A stretch of DNA of 64,000 nucleotides from Ideonella sp. (GTDB lineage Bacteria; Pseudomonadota; Gammaproteobacteria; Burkholderiales; Burkholderiaceae_C). The translations under genes were made by a program, and so were the position numbers. The stretch spans positions 744,001 to 808,000 of the forward strand of contig JABTUY010000001.1 of NCBI GenBank assembly GCA_015075165.1, written 5' to 3'. Every line of letters starts with the position of its first letter. Within the stretch, counting starts at the first letter, position 1. Of the stretch, positions 17,189 to 25,899 are shown in pieces. Under the pieces are notes generated by a model. That model was not told the DNA's origin. It did not search any database and saw nothing but the letters and a program-made list of their open reading frames with translations.

Positions 17189-18751
17189 GTGATAGAGCAT
17201 CCCTCCGTGGTCGACATCCAGCTGCCTGCCGAAGCCACCATCCGCGACGTGCTCGAGCGCCGCGCGGCTGAATCGCCGGGCGACATCTACTGCACCTCCG
17301 CCGGGCGCGAATACACCATCGGCGAGATCGACGCTTTGGTCAACCGCGTGGCGAATGGCCTGCTCGCGCTCGGCCTCCAGCCTGGCGACCGCGTCGCGCT
17401 GATGCTCCCCAGCCATCCCGACCACATCGTCGCGATCCTCGCCCTGTGCAAAGCCGGCTTGGTGCGCGTGCCGGTGAACAGCCACCTCATCGGTGCGGCC
17501 CTCGAATACCCGTTCGAGAGGTTCGAGCCGCATGCGGTGATTGCCGACTCGCAATACGCAGCGCAGCTGGAACCCATCCTCGCAAGGCAGCACGCGATGA
17601 AAGTCGTGTGGCGCGGCAAGGATGAGTGGCAGCAAATCCTGCAAGGAGGCGATGCGTCACCTCCGCCGGTGACAGTGCAGCCCGACGATATCCTTGCACT
17701 CACCCCCAGCTCCGGCACGACCGGCGCGCCCAAGGGCGTGGTGAAGTCGGACCGCACGATCCGTGCAGGTGCGGTCGCCGTGCTGCGCCTCTCGCAAGCC
17801 ACCGCCGGATCCGTCTTCCTGTTCTGGGAAGCGCTCCATCACGGCGCGGGAGTGACCGTGTCGATCGCGGCACTGCTCGAGAAGATCAAGCTCGTGATGA
17901 TCGACCGCTTCAGCGCGTCCTCCTTCTGGGACCAGGTGCGCAGCAACGGCGTCACGCACATCCACTACCTCGGCGGTGTATTGCCTATCCTGCTCAAGCA
18001 GCCGCCAAACGAGCGTGACCGCGACAATGGCGTGAAGATCGCGTGGGGCGGCGGCTGCCCACCCGACGTGTGGCAACCGTTCTCCGAGCGTTTCGGCGTG
18101 CAGATGCGCGAAGGCTACGGCCTGTCGGAGATGACCACTTTCGTCACGGCGAACGTCGACGGTCCCACCGGGTCCATCGGCCTGCCGCTTTCCTACTTCG
18201 ACATCCGCCTCGTGGACGACGAAGGACGCGACGTCCCAGCAGGTACCGCGGGCGAGATCCGCATCCGCAACCGCGTGCCGGGCCTGCACTTCCTCGGCTA
18301 CTTCCGTGACGCGAAGGCCAGCGAAGACTCGATGCGCGACGGCTGGTTCTGCACCGGCGATCTCGCGAAGCGCGACGAAGCGGGCTACCTCTACTACAGC
18401 GGCCGCAAGAAGGAGTCGCTGCGCCGCCGCGGCATCAACATCTCCGCCTGGGAAGTGGAGCGCGTCATCGCGTGCCATGCTAACGTTGAAGAATGTGCGC
18501 TCGTCGCCGTCCCCAGCGAACTGGGTGACGACGAGCTAAAGATCTTCATCCGCCTGAAGCCGGGCGTGTCACTGCAGGCGGAAGACCTCGTGGCATGGTG
18601 CCGCGACAAGCTGCCGCACTTCCAGGTGCCGCGCTACGTGGCCTTCATCGACGAATTCCCCAAGACGCCGACGCTTCGCATCCGCAAGATGGAGCTGTCG
18701 CGCGCGACCGAGGGCGTGTGGGATGCCGAGAAGGCCACGCACGTCGCCTGA
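17189..18751 (+). CDS. AMP-dependent acyl-CoA synthetase
   Basis: A 520-residue class I adenylate-forming ligase. The P-loop is SSGTTGAPKGVVKSD, the central motif MREGYGLSEMTTF, then WFCTGDLAKRDEAGYLYYSGR, the linker RRRGINISAWEVERV, and the C-terminal Lys region TPTLRIRKMELSR. It is closest in motif set to the ligases at 22562 and 33194 (GRKKxxLRRRGxNxSAWEVERV). The start is GTG at 17189 or at 17207; neither has a clear ribosome site. The next gene is a Bug receptor remnant, which would have served carboxylate uptake. Confidence 0.82.
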   Translation: MIEHPSVVDIQLPAEATIRDVLERRAAESPGDIYCTSAGREYTIGEIDALVNRVANGLLALGLQPGDRVALMLPSHPDHIVAILALCKAGLVRVPVNSHLIGAALEYPFERFEPHAVIADSQYAAQLEPILARQHAMKVVWRGKDEWQQILQGGDASPPPVTVQPDDILALTPSSGTTGAPKGVVKSDRTIRAGAVAVLRLSQATAGSVFLFWEALHHGAGVTVSIAALLEKIKLVMIDRFSASSFWDQVRSNGVTHIHYLGGVLPILLKQPPNERDRDNGVKIAWGGGCPPDVWQPFSERFGVQMREGYGLSEMTTFVTANVDGPTGSIGLPLSYFDIRLVDDEGRDVPAGTAGEIRIRNRVPGLHFLGYFRDAKASEDSMRDGWFCTGDLAKRDEAGYLYYSGRKKESLRRRGINISAWEVERVIACHANVEECALVAVPSELGDDELKIFIRLKPGVSLQAEDLVAWCRDKLPHFQVPRYVAFIDEFPKTPTLRIRKMELSRATEGVWDAEKATHVA

Positions 18752-18779
18752 CCCTGACCCCAGCACCGAGACGTTGACC

Positions 18780-19765
18780 GTGAACCTCCGCCGCAAATTC
18801 CTCGCCACTGCCATCGGCGCCGCTTTAGCGCTCGCCGCCGCCGCACCCGCTTCCGCCGCTCCCTTCAGCCAGACCCCGGTGAAGGTGATCGTCGGCTTCG
18901 CCGCCGGCGGTGCCGTCGATGCCGTCGCGCGCGTCCTCTCCGCGCGCCTCTCCGAGAAGCTCGAGTCGACCGTGATCGTCGACAACAAGCCCGGTTTCTC
19001 CGGCAACCTCGGCGCACAGGCCGTTGCGAAGGCCGCGCCCGATGGCACGACGCTTCTGATGGCGCCGGTCACCAGCTACGCCGTCACGGAAGCGATGATG
19101 GGCAAGGCCACCGGTTTCTCCATCGAAGGCGACCTCACGCCGGTCGGGTTGGCCGGCGAAGTGCCGCTGCGGCTCGTCGTGCATCCTTCGGTGACGGCGA
19201 ACACCGTGGCCGAATTCCTCGCGCTCGCCAAGTCCGACCCCAAGAAGGTGACGTTCGCGTCCTCGGGCAACGGCTCGACCGAGCACGTGGCCGCCGGACT
19301 GTTCCAGCAACACACCGGCGCGTAGCTCACGCACATCCCGTACAAAGGCAGCGCTCCGGCCATCAACGACCTGATGGGCGCGCAGGTGCATTCGATGTTC
19401 GCGACGATCCCGAACGTGATCGGCAACATCAAGGCGGGGCGGCTGAAGGCGCTCGCGATCATGACCCCCAGCCGCCATCCGGGCCTGCCCCAGGTGCCCA
19501 CGACCGCCGAAGGCGGTCTCGCCGCGGTGTCGAGGTCTCTTCCGTCTACGTGCTAGTGGCGCCCGCCGCCACGCCGCCTGCCGTGCTGCAGCGCCCGACC
19601 GCGGAACTTTCCGCCGTGCTCAAGGAGCCCGCGACCATCGAGAAGATCTCGGCGCTCGGCATCACGCCCGGCCAGTCGACGCTGGCGGAAGCGAAGGCAC
19701 GCACGCATGCGCAGGTGGTACGCTGGCCCGATGTGGTGAAGGCGGGGAATATCAAGGCCGAGTAA
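18780..19765 (+). pseudogene. Bug-family (tripartite tricarboxylate) solute receptor, nonsense plus frameshift
   Basis: A GTG start gives a signal peptide (NLRRKFLATAIGAALALAAAAPASA) and then the Bug pattern PVKVIVGFAAGGAVDAVAR and VIVDNKPGFSGNLGAQAVA. At 19323 an in-frame TAG interrupts GA-(Q)-LTHIPYKGSAPAINDL, where CAG is expected. Reading continues in the same frame until a one-base shift near 19530, after which VYVLVAPAATPPAVLQ and ALGITPGQSTLAEAKA complete the family C-terminus. The total length matches the usual 320-330 residues, so the gene is recently broken. It would have bound a carboxylate in the periplasm. Confidence 0.85.
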
Positions 19766-19821
19766 ACCTCGGTCTCCGCGCGAGTGTGGTCGAAGCGCGC
19801 AGCCGCGCACCGCGCATGAAG

Positions 19822-19847
19822 AAAGGCCGTCCGCAAGGACGGCCTTT
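19822..19847. terminator. Rho-independent terminator, bidirectional
   Basis: A 9-bp perfect stem (AGGCCGTCC / GGACGGCCT) with a GCAA loop, flanked by AA and TTTT. It lies between the Bug pseudogene and the converging receptor gene and can end transcription from both sides. Confidence 0.8.
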
Positions 19848-19865
19848 TCGCTTGCGCAGCCGCGT

Positions 19866-20903
19866 TCAGGTCAGTATCCATTCCTTGAACCGCTTGTCCA
19901 CCGAGATGAAGTGTTCGCCCCAGTACTCATCGTTGAGCAGGATGTTCTGCGGCTTGCTCATGTCCGGCATCCACTTGCGCGCGTCCGCGTCCAGCTGCTT
20001 CTCGACGCCCTTCACAGCCGGGATGCCGGTGATCTTCGGCAGCAGCAGCTGCTGCTTCGGGCGCGAGATGAATTCGAGGAACTTCATGGACTCGGCCTTC
20101 TTCGTCGTGCCCCTCACGATCGGGAAGTAGTTGACCCCCGCGATCATCTGCTCGAAGGACACGTCGATCGGGATGCCGGACTCCTTGGCAGCCTTCACGC
20201 GGCTCGTATAGGTATAGCTGTAGTCAACTTCGTTCGTCTGGATCAGGCTGATGCCCTGCGCGGTCTCGGCGAACCACTTCTTGACGTGCGGCTTGATCTT
20301 GTCGAGCGAGCGGAAGGCGCGCTCGATGTCGAGCGGGTACAGCTTGGCGGGATCGACGCCGTCGGCGAGCAAGGCGATCTCGAGCGTTTCGCTGGCGCGG
20401 CTGCGGAAGGCGCGGCGGCCCGGGAACTCCTTCACGTCCCACAGCTCCTTGAAGTTCTTCGCGGCGTTCTTCGTGCGAGTCGGGTCGTGCGCAATGCCGC
20501 CGACGAAGATGTAGATGGGCGTCAGCTTGTTGCCGGCCGGCCACTTGATGTAGTTGCCGGGGTCGATGACCTTCGTGTCGACCGGCTCCCACAGGTCCTG
20601 TTTCAGGCCCGCCATCGCGAGCGAGCCCGGCGCGTCGAAGATGTCCCACACGACGTTCTTGCTGTCGACCTGCGCCTTCACGCGTGCTAGGTCGGGGCCG
20701 CTCACGTACTCCACGCCGATGCCCGTTTCGGCGGTGAAGGGCTTGATCCAGAACTCCTTCACGAAGTCGCCGTAGGTGCCGCCCCAGCTGACGAAGGAAA
20801 TGGTCTGCGCAGCCTGCGCCAGGCGGGGGGCGATGAAGGGTGCCCCGACCGCGATTGCGGCACCGACCTTGGCCGCGCCCGTCAAGAATGATCTGCGTTC
20901 CAT
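19866..20903 (-). CDS. ABC transporter substrate-binding protein, spermidine/putrescine (PotD) type
   Basis: A 345-residue periplasmic receptor of SBP family 1/8. The start MERRSFLTGAAKVGAAIAVG has an RR motif before a hydrophobic stretch and ends near AQAA, so Tat export is possible. The mature part begins TISFVSWGGTYGDFVKEFWI, the PotD-like ligand region. It is the last gene after two CoA ligases (22552 and 24118), whereas its permeases and ATPase lie upstream at 24208-27072. The ligand may be an organic acid or amine destined for CoA activation. Confidence 0.82.
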   Translation of the reverse strand: MERRSFLTGAAKVGAAIAVGAPFIAPRLAQAAQTISFVSWGGTYGDFVKEFWIKPFTAETGIGVEYVSGPDLARVKAQVDSKNVVWDIFDAPGSLAMAGLKQDLWEPVDTKVIDPGNYIKWPAGNKLTPIYIFVGGIAHDPTRTKNAAKNFKELWDVKEFPGRRAFRSRASETLEIALLADGVDPAKLYPLDIERAFRSLDKIKPHVKKWFAETAQGISLIQTNEVDYSYTYTSRVKAAKESGIPIDVSFEQMIAGVNYFPIVRGTTKKAESMKFLEFISRPKQQLLLPKITGIPAVKGVEKQLDADARKWMPDMSKPQNILLNDEYWGEHFISVDKRFKEWILT

Positions 20904-20941
20904 GAGAGAAAAGCTCCGGTTGGTGGTGGGGAGAGACGTTG

Positions 20942-22552
20942 TCAGCGCCAGCGCTGCTCCTGTGCGTCATAGACGCCCGCGAGCGGGTCGCTCACGGCCG
21001 TGAGTTCCCGCTTCAGCACCTTGTGGCTGGTGCTGGTTCGCGGAAGTTGCGCAACGTATGCGATGTAGCGCGGCACCTTGAACACGGCAAGGCGCTCTCG
21101 CGCATGGGTGAGGATGCGTTCGACGGGCAGGTCCGAAGGCTGCTTGCCGGCCTTCAGCTCGATGCACACCTTCACTTCCTCGCCACGCATCGCGTCGGGC
21201 ACGGGCACGGCGGCCACGTCCTCGACGGGTGAAAGTCCTCGAATGACGGATTCGACCTCGCGCGCGGAGATGTTCTCGCTCGAGCGGCGGATCACTTCCT
21301 TCTTGCGGCCGACGAACCAGTGGAAGCCCGCTTCGTCACGCACGAGGACGTCGCCCGTCTTGAACCACTTGCCTTCGAAGCATTCGGCGGTCGCCTCGGG
21401 CTTGTTCCAGTAGCCTTGGAGCGTCCACGGGCCCCGCACCCATGCTTCGCCAGGCTCGCCCGGCGGCACATCGCGGCCGTCATCGTCGACCAGCCTCACC
21501 TCGCGGAACAGCGTGGGGATGCCGATGGTGCCGGTGTCCGCCATTTCGGGAATATCCGGCGGCAGCTGGGTGGCCCAACCCACTTCGACCATCGCATAAC
21601 CGTCCTGGCCCGGCACATCGCCGAAGCGTTCGCGGAAGGCGCGGATGCGCTCGGGGCTCCAGCTGCCGTAGTGGCCCACCTGCTTGAGGCTGGCGACGGC
21701 GTCGGCATCGGCAGGCTGCGTGGTGATGAGTTCGGGCATGCCGCACCAGTCGATGCGCAACTTGCGGATCCAGTCGAGGAAACGCGTCGAGCTCATCCCC
21801 GGCGAGAGGAAGAAGGTCGCGCCATTGCGCAGCGACTTGCTGAAGATGCGCGGACCGTCGGTGTAGAAGAAGGGGCAGGCGCACAGCACGCGCTGGTGGC
21901 CGAAGTCCCAGTGCGTGGACTGGAGCGAGAGCAGGCTCCAGTAGCCGTGCGTGAGCATGCAGCCCTTCGGGAATCCCGTGGTGCCCGACGTATAGGCGAT
22001 GTTCAGCAGGTCGTCCAGGCCGACGTCGGCGACCACCGGATCCTCGCTCGCGGCTTGCGCAAGCTCCACGAATTCGTCGACGGGCACCGGCCTGTTGTTG
22101 TCCAGCGCGGCCGGCCACGTGCCGATCGCGGACTCGTCCACGATCATTGCCTTTGCCTGCGTGTCGGTCACGACGTATTCGATTTCGCGCGCCGTGTATC
22201 GGATGTTGATCGATACCATCACCGCACCGAGCTTCGCGCAGGCACACCAGAGCACGGGGAATTCGATGCGGTTGGGCAGCATCACGCCCAGGCGGTCGCC
22301 CTTGGCGATGCCGATTTGCTGGAGTGCGTGGGCGTATCGGTTCGCAAGCGCGTCGAGCTGCGCATACGTCAGCCGCTCGTCACGGTCGAACACGTCGATG
22401 GCCACGACGGACGCGTGCGTGCGGGCGCGCTGCGCGACGAGCTGCGCCATGGTGACGGGCTGGTAAGCCGCTTCGATCTCGGCCAAGCGGGCCCTGGCCC
22501 GGGCCAAGCGGTCCTCGAGCAACGCGGCGGAGTGGGGTACTTCTGAAATCAT
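20942..22552 (-). CDS. AMP-dependent acyl-CoA synthetase, type I of two paralogous types
   Basis: A 536-residue ligase. Motifs are YTSGTTGFPKGCMLTH (P-loop), DGYAMVEVGWATQ (central), WFKTGDVLVRDEAGFHWFVGRKKE, RRSSENISAREVESV, and TSTSHKVLKRELT with the catalytic Lys. Its N-terminus (RARLAEIEAAYQPVTMAQLV) and its end (DPLAGVYDAQEQRWR) match those of the ligase at 36698 almost residue for residue (DPLAGVYDAEEQRWR), so the two are paralogues. It follows the ligase at 22562 by 9 nt. Confidence 0.85.
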   Translation of the reverse strand: MISEVPHSAALLEDRLARARARLAEIEAAYQPVTMAQLVAQRARTHASVVAIDVFDRDERLTYAQLDALANRYAHALQQIGIAKGDRLGVMLPNRIEFPVLWCACAKLGAVMVSINIRYTAREIEYVVTDTQAKAMIVDESAIGTWPAALDNNRPVPVDEFVELAQAASEDPVVADVGLDDLLNIAYTSGTTGFPKGCMLTHGYWSLLSLQSTHWDFGHQRVLCACPFFYTDGPRIFSKSLRNGATFFLSPGMSSTRFLDWIRKLRIDWCGMPELITTQPADADAVASLKQVGHYGSWSPERIRAFRERFGDVPGQDGYAMVEVGWATQLPPDIPEMADTGTIGIPTLFREVRLVDDDGRDVPPGEPGEAWVRGPWTLQGYWNKPEATAECFEGKWFKTGDVLVRDEAGFHWFVGRKKEVIRRSSENISAREVESVIRGLSPVEDVAAVPVPDAMRGEEVKVCIELKAGKQPSDLPVERILTHARERLAVFKVPRYIAYVAQLPRTSTSHKVLKRELTAVSDPLAGVYDAQEQRWR

Positions 22553-22561
22553 GTCGTGCTC

Positions 22562-24118
22562 TTAAGTGGCGCGCGCCGGCTTGACGCCCGCCTTCTCGGC
22601 GTCCCAGGCCTGCGCCACGTTCGGCCTGATCTCGCGCTTCACGATGCGCTGAGTCGGGCCGCGCGGGAAATCGGCGACGAATTGCCAGTAGCGCGGCACC
22701 TGGTAATACGCGAGCCGCTCAGCGCTGAACCGAAGCAGGGAAAGCGCATCTCCGCTCCCGCCTTCGCGCATCTTCACGATGGCCATGACTTCCTGCTCGC
22801 CAAGCTCCGAGTCCACGCCGATTACCGCGGACTCCTCGACGCCTGGCGCGGCGTTGATGACCCGCTCGACCTCCCACGCGGAAATGTTCTCGCCGCGACG
22901 GCGCAGCGCGTCTTTCTTGCGGCCCTTGAAGTAGTAGTAACCCTTGTCGTCGACCATCGCCAGGTCGCCCGTGTAGACGCAGCCGTCCCGCAGGACTACC
23001 TTCGTTTTTTCAGGCTCGCCCCAGTACTCGGTCATTGCCATGGCCGGAAGCCGGGGTTTCAGGACAAGTTCGCCGACCTCGCCGGGGCCGGCGCGCTGCC
23101 CTTGCTCATCCGCAATCCAGCTTTGGTACTCCTCAATCGGCTTGCCCATGGAACCGATGACGCCATCGAGGTTCAGGTGCGTGAACATGCCGCCTTCGGT
23201 GAGACCGTAGCCCTCGCGCACCTGCAGGCCGAAGCGCTCCTCGAATTGTCGCCACCCATCCGTGGGGCACGCCGCGCCCCAGGCGATGGAAACCTTGTTG
23301 TTCCGCTCACCGTCGCCTCGTGGCTGGGCGAGGAGGATGTTCACGAGGCCGCCGAGGTAATGCAGCTTGGTCGCTCCCGATTCCGCGACCTGGTCCCACA
23401 AGCGCGACGCGCTGAAGCGCTCCACCATGTGCAGCTTCAGGCCCTTCTGCAACGCGAGCGCCATCACGATCCACGCGGAGCCGTGATAAAGCGGTTCCCA
23501 GAAGTGGAAGACGTCGTCACGCCGGGCATCGGAGATGATGCCCGTGGTCTTGGCACCGACCCACCACGAAAGCTCCGAGCCGACGGCACCCTTCGGTGCG
23601 CCGGTGGTGCCCGAGGTGTACATGATGGTGATCGCGTCTTCCGGCCTGCGGATCACGGAACTGGCGACCGGCCGGCTAGCGCGTAACACGCCGTCGAGAT
23701 GCAACTCGCCGGCACCATCGACGCCATCCTCGAACCACACGACCATGGGTGCAGGCGTCACCGACCCGCACGCCACGCGGATCGCATCGGCGTAATCGCG
23801 GCTCGCGATCATCAGGCGCGGCTTCGCACTCGAAAGCTGCAGCTCGAGCCCCGCGGACTTCAGGTGGATGCTGAAGGGCACGAACACCGCGCCGACCCAT
23901 GCGATGGCCAGGCACAGCTCGAGGTGCTCCACGGATTGGGGCAGCATGAGGCCGATCCGGTCGCCCGGCTGCACGCCCGCCTGGACCAGCGCGCCCGCGA
24001 GTTCCTGCACGCGGCCGTGCGCCTGCGCGTAAGTCGTCTCTACTCCCCGGAAGGAGCAGAACACGCGCTCGCCGCTGTCTCGCGCGCGCGCCTCCAGGAG
24101 TTCGGAGAGGAGTTGCAT
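22562..24118 (-). CDS. AMP-dependent acyl-CoA synthetase, type II of two paralogous types
   Basis: A 518-residue ligase, first in its transcription unit. Motifs are YTSGTTGAPKGAV, REGYGLTEGGMFTHLN, VYTGDLAMVDDKGYYYFKGRKKDAL, RRRGENISAWEVERV, and GPTQRIVKREIR. It is a clear paralogue of the ligase at 33194 (REGYGISEGQNFTHLN, GPTQRIKKNDI). The ATG lies 36 nt beyond the GGTATTGG box of the shared operator. Substrate unknown; no aromatic-ligase signature is evident to me. Confidence 0.85.
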   Translation of the reverse strand: MQLLSELLEARARDSGERVFCSFRGVETTYAQAHGRVQELAGALVQAGVQPGDRIGLMLPQSVEHLELCLAIAWVGAVFVPFSIHLKSAGLELQLSSAKPRLMIASRDYADAIRVACGSVTPAPMVVWFEDGVDGAGELHLDGVLRASRPVASSVIRRPEDAITIMYTSGTTGAPKGAVGSELSWWVGAKTTGIISDARRDDVFHFWEPLYHGSAWIVMALALQKGLKLHMVERFSASRLWDQVAESGATKLHYLGGLVNILLAQPRGDGERNNKVSIAWGAACPTDGWRQFEERFGLQVREGYGLTEGGMFTHLNLDGVIGSMGKPIEEYQSWIADEQGQRAGPGEVGELVLKPRLPAMAMTEYWGEPEKTKVVLRDGCVYTGDLAMVDDKGYYYFKGRKKDALRRRGENISAWEVERVINAAPGVEESAVIGVDSELGEQEVMAIVKMREGGSGDALSLLRFSAERLAYYQVPRYWQFVADFPRGPTQRIVKREIRPNVAQAWDAEKAGVKPARAT

Positions 24119-24151
24119 GTGATCGAAATTGTGGTGGTCGCGCTACCGCGC

Positions 24152-24193
24152 GGCCAATACCGTTTTGCGGGAGATCGATTCCAGTTCGGAATG
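24152..24193 (-). promoter_or_regulatory. Shared operator/promoter element, copy A
   Basis: Read towards the ligase at 24118, the element is a near-palindrome CATTCC-GAACT-GGAATC, 15 nt, then GGTATTGG. TATTGG sits 17 nt after GGAATC and about 36 nt before the ATG. The same geometry occurs at 27, 33, 36 and 38 kb. GGAATC/TATTGG could be the -35 and -10, overlapped by the palindrome. Confidence 0.7.
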
Positions 24194-24207
24194 GCCGTTT
24201 CGCGGCG

Positions 24208-25056
24208 TCAGGCGGCAGCAGCCGCGGCCTCGGCCAGCTGCGCCTTGTCGGCGCGTTGCTGGCTGCGCTGCTTGAGGAAATACGTGAGCAGGCAGACCGC
24301 CACGGACAGCACCGTAAGCACAGTCGCGACGGCCGCCAGCACCGGCGAGACTTCCCATTTGATGCTGGAATACATCTTCACCGGCAGAGTCATCGTGTTG
24401 GGGCCCGTGATGAACCAGGCGATCACCACTTCGTCGAACGACATCAGGAAAGCGAAGAGTCCCGCCGAGACGATGGAGGGCACGAGCTGCGGCAGCACCA
24501 CCTGCGTGAATACCCGGAACTGCGAAGCGCCCATGATGACCGACACCTTCTCCAGCCGCTCGTCGAGGTTCTCGACCCCGGCAGAGATCGTGAGGATGAT
24601 GAAAGGCGTCACGTACATCGCGTGAGCGATGACTACGCCGATCGCCGTGCTGGTAAGCGACAGTTTGAGATAGTAGAGGTACAGGCCAAGCGAAATCACC
24701 ACCACGGGGACCAGCAGCGGGCTCAGCACCAGCATCACGAGCAGCCGCTTTCCGGGGAAGTTCGTCCGCGTGAGCGCGTAGCCGCCGGGAATGCCCACCA
24801 GCATGGCGAGCGCCGACGACAACAGCGCATACAGCGCGCTGCGGCCTGTGACCTTCACCCAGTCGTCGGACCCGAAGTAGTCGCGGTACAGGTCGAGCGA
24901 GAGCGTCGTGGGCGGGAAAGCCATCTCGACACGGTTGCCGAAGGAGATCGGCACGATGATGAAGCTCGGAAACAGCAGGTACAGGTACATCAGCGTGGCC
25001 AGGCCGACGACGATCCATCCCTGGGTGAAGCTTCGCCTGGAAGTCGGATCTGTCAC
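24208..25056 (-). CDS. ABC transporter permease, PotC type
   Basis: A 282-residue inner-membrane permease with about six hydrophobic segments (for example GLATLMYLYLLFPSFIIVPI near the start and LLVMLVLSPLLVPVVVISLG). The EAA loop is DERLEKVSVIMGASQFRVFTQVVLPQL. It follows the other permease by 9 nt; a short coding-free gap of 89 nt carrying operator A separates it from the ligase gene. It forms the importer with the products of 25066, 25900 and 19866. Confidence 0.85.
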   Translation of the reverse strand: MTDPTSRRSFTQGWIVVGLATLMYLYLLFPSFIIVPISFGNRVEMAFPPTTLSLDLYRDYFGSDDWVKVTGRSALYALLSSALAMLVGIPGGYALTRTNFPGKRLLVMLVLSPLLVPVVVISLGLYLYYLKLSLTSTAIGVVIAHAMYVTPFIILTISAGVENLDERLEKVSVIMGASQFRVFTQVVLPQLVPSIVSAGLFAFLMSFDEVVIAWFITGPNTMTLPVKMYSSIKWEVSPVLAAVATVLTVLSVAVCLLTYFLKQRSQQRADKAQLAEAAAAAA

Positions 25057-25065
25057 GGATGCTCC

Positions 25066-25890
25066 TTACATCAACGCGCTGTCGCGGCGGACGCGGCCCA
25101 GCACCCACAACAGGAGCGAGCTCACCGCGAACAGGATCACCGCGATGGCGGAGGCCGACGCCCAATCGAGCGCCTCGCGTGTGTAGAAGTCGATGAGGTT
25201 GGCGACCATCATGTCCTGCCGTCCGCCCAGGAGCGCCGGCGTGACGAACGATCCCATCGCCAGCACGAAGGCCATGATGCTGCCGGCCAGCAGGCCGGGC
25301 AGGCTCAGCGGAAAGGTGATCTGCCAGAAGATGCGCAGCTCCGACGCGCCCATCACGGCCGCCGTCCTTCGCAGGTTGGCGTCCTGCGCCAGCAGGTTCG
25401 CCAGCAACGGAAAGACGATGAAGGGAATCTGGAAGCTGCTCATACCCACCAGCACTCCCACGCGGTTGAACATCATCGGCATCTTGGGCAGGCCTACCGC
25501 CATGAAGGCCTGGTTGACTAGTCCGCTGTCGCCTAGCACGACGATGTACGCATAGCTCTTGACGAGGATGCTGGTCCAGAACGGCAGCAGGACGAAGATG
25601 AGGAAGATGGGCCGCCACTTTTCCGACAGTCGCGACAGGTGCAGCGCGATGGGGTACGCCAGCACAATGCTGAGCAGCGTCGACGTCAGCGATATCTCCA
25701 GCGTGGTCAGCGACGACTTTTGGAACAGGCGGCTCTTGAACAGGTCGGCATACGCGTCTAGCGACAGCTGCGTCTCCCCCAGGCTGCGATACAGCGTGAA
25801 GAGCAGCGGGATCATGAGCGCGAAACCCAGCAACACCGTGACCGGCGCCATGTAGGCCATCATCTCGCGCCGGTTCATCCGGATGGCCAT
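25066..25890 (-). CDS. ABC transporter permease, PotB type
   Basis: A 274-residue permease. Membrane segments include AYMAPVTVLLGFALMIPLLF near the start and PIFLIFVLLPFWTSILVKSY. The EAA loop reads LRRTAAVMGASELRIFWQITFPLSLPG. It lies 9 nt after the ATPase gene in the same operon and pairs with the PotC-type permease. Confidence 0.85.
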   Translation of the reverse strand: MAIRMNRREMMAYMAPVTVLLGFALMIPLLFTLYRSLGETQLSLDAYADLFKSRLFQKSSLTTLEISLTSTLLSIVLAYPIALHLSRLSEKWRPIFLIFVLLPFWTSILVKSYAYIVVLGDSGLVNQAFMAVGLPKMPMMFNRVGVLVGMSSFQIPFIVFPLLANLLAQDANLRRTAAVMGASELRIFWQITFPLSLPGLLAGSIMAFVLAMGSFVTPALLGGRQDMMVANLIDFYTREALDWASASAIAVILFAVSSLLLWVLGRVRRDSALM

Positions 25891-25899
25891 GCGCCTTCC

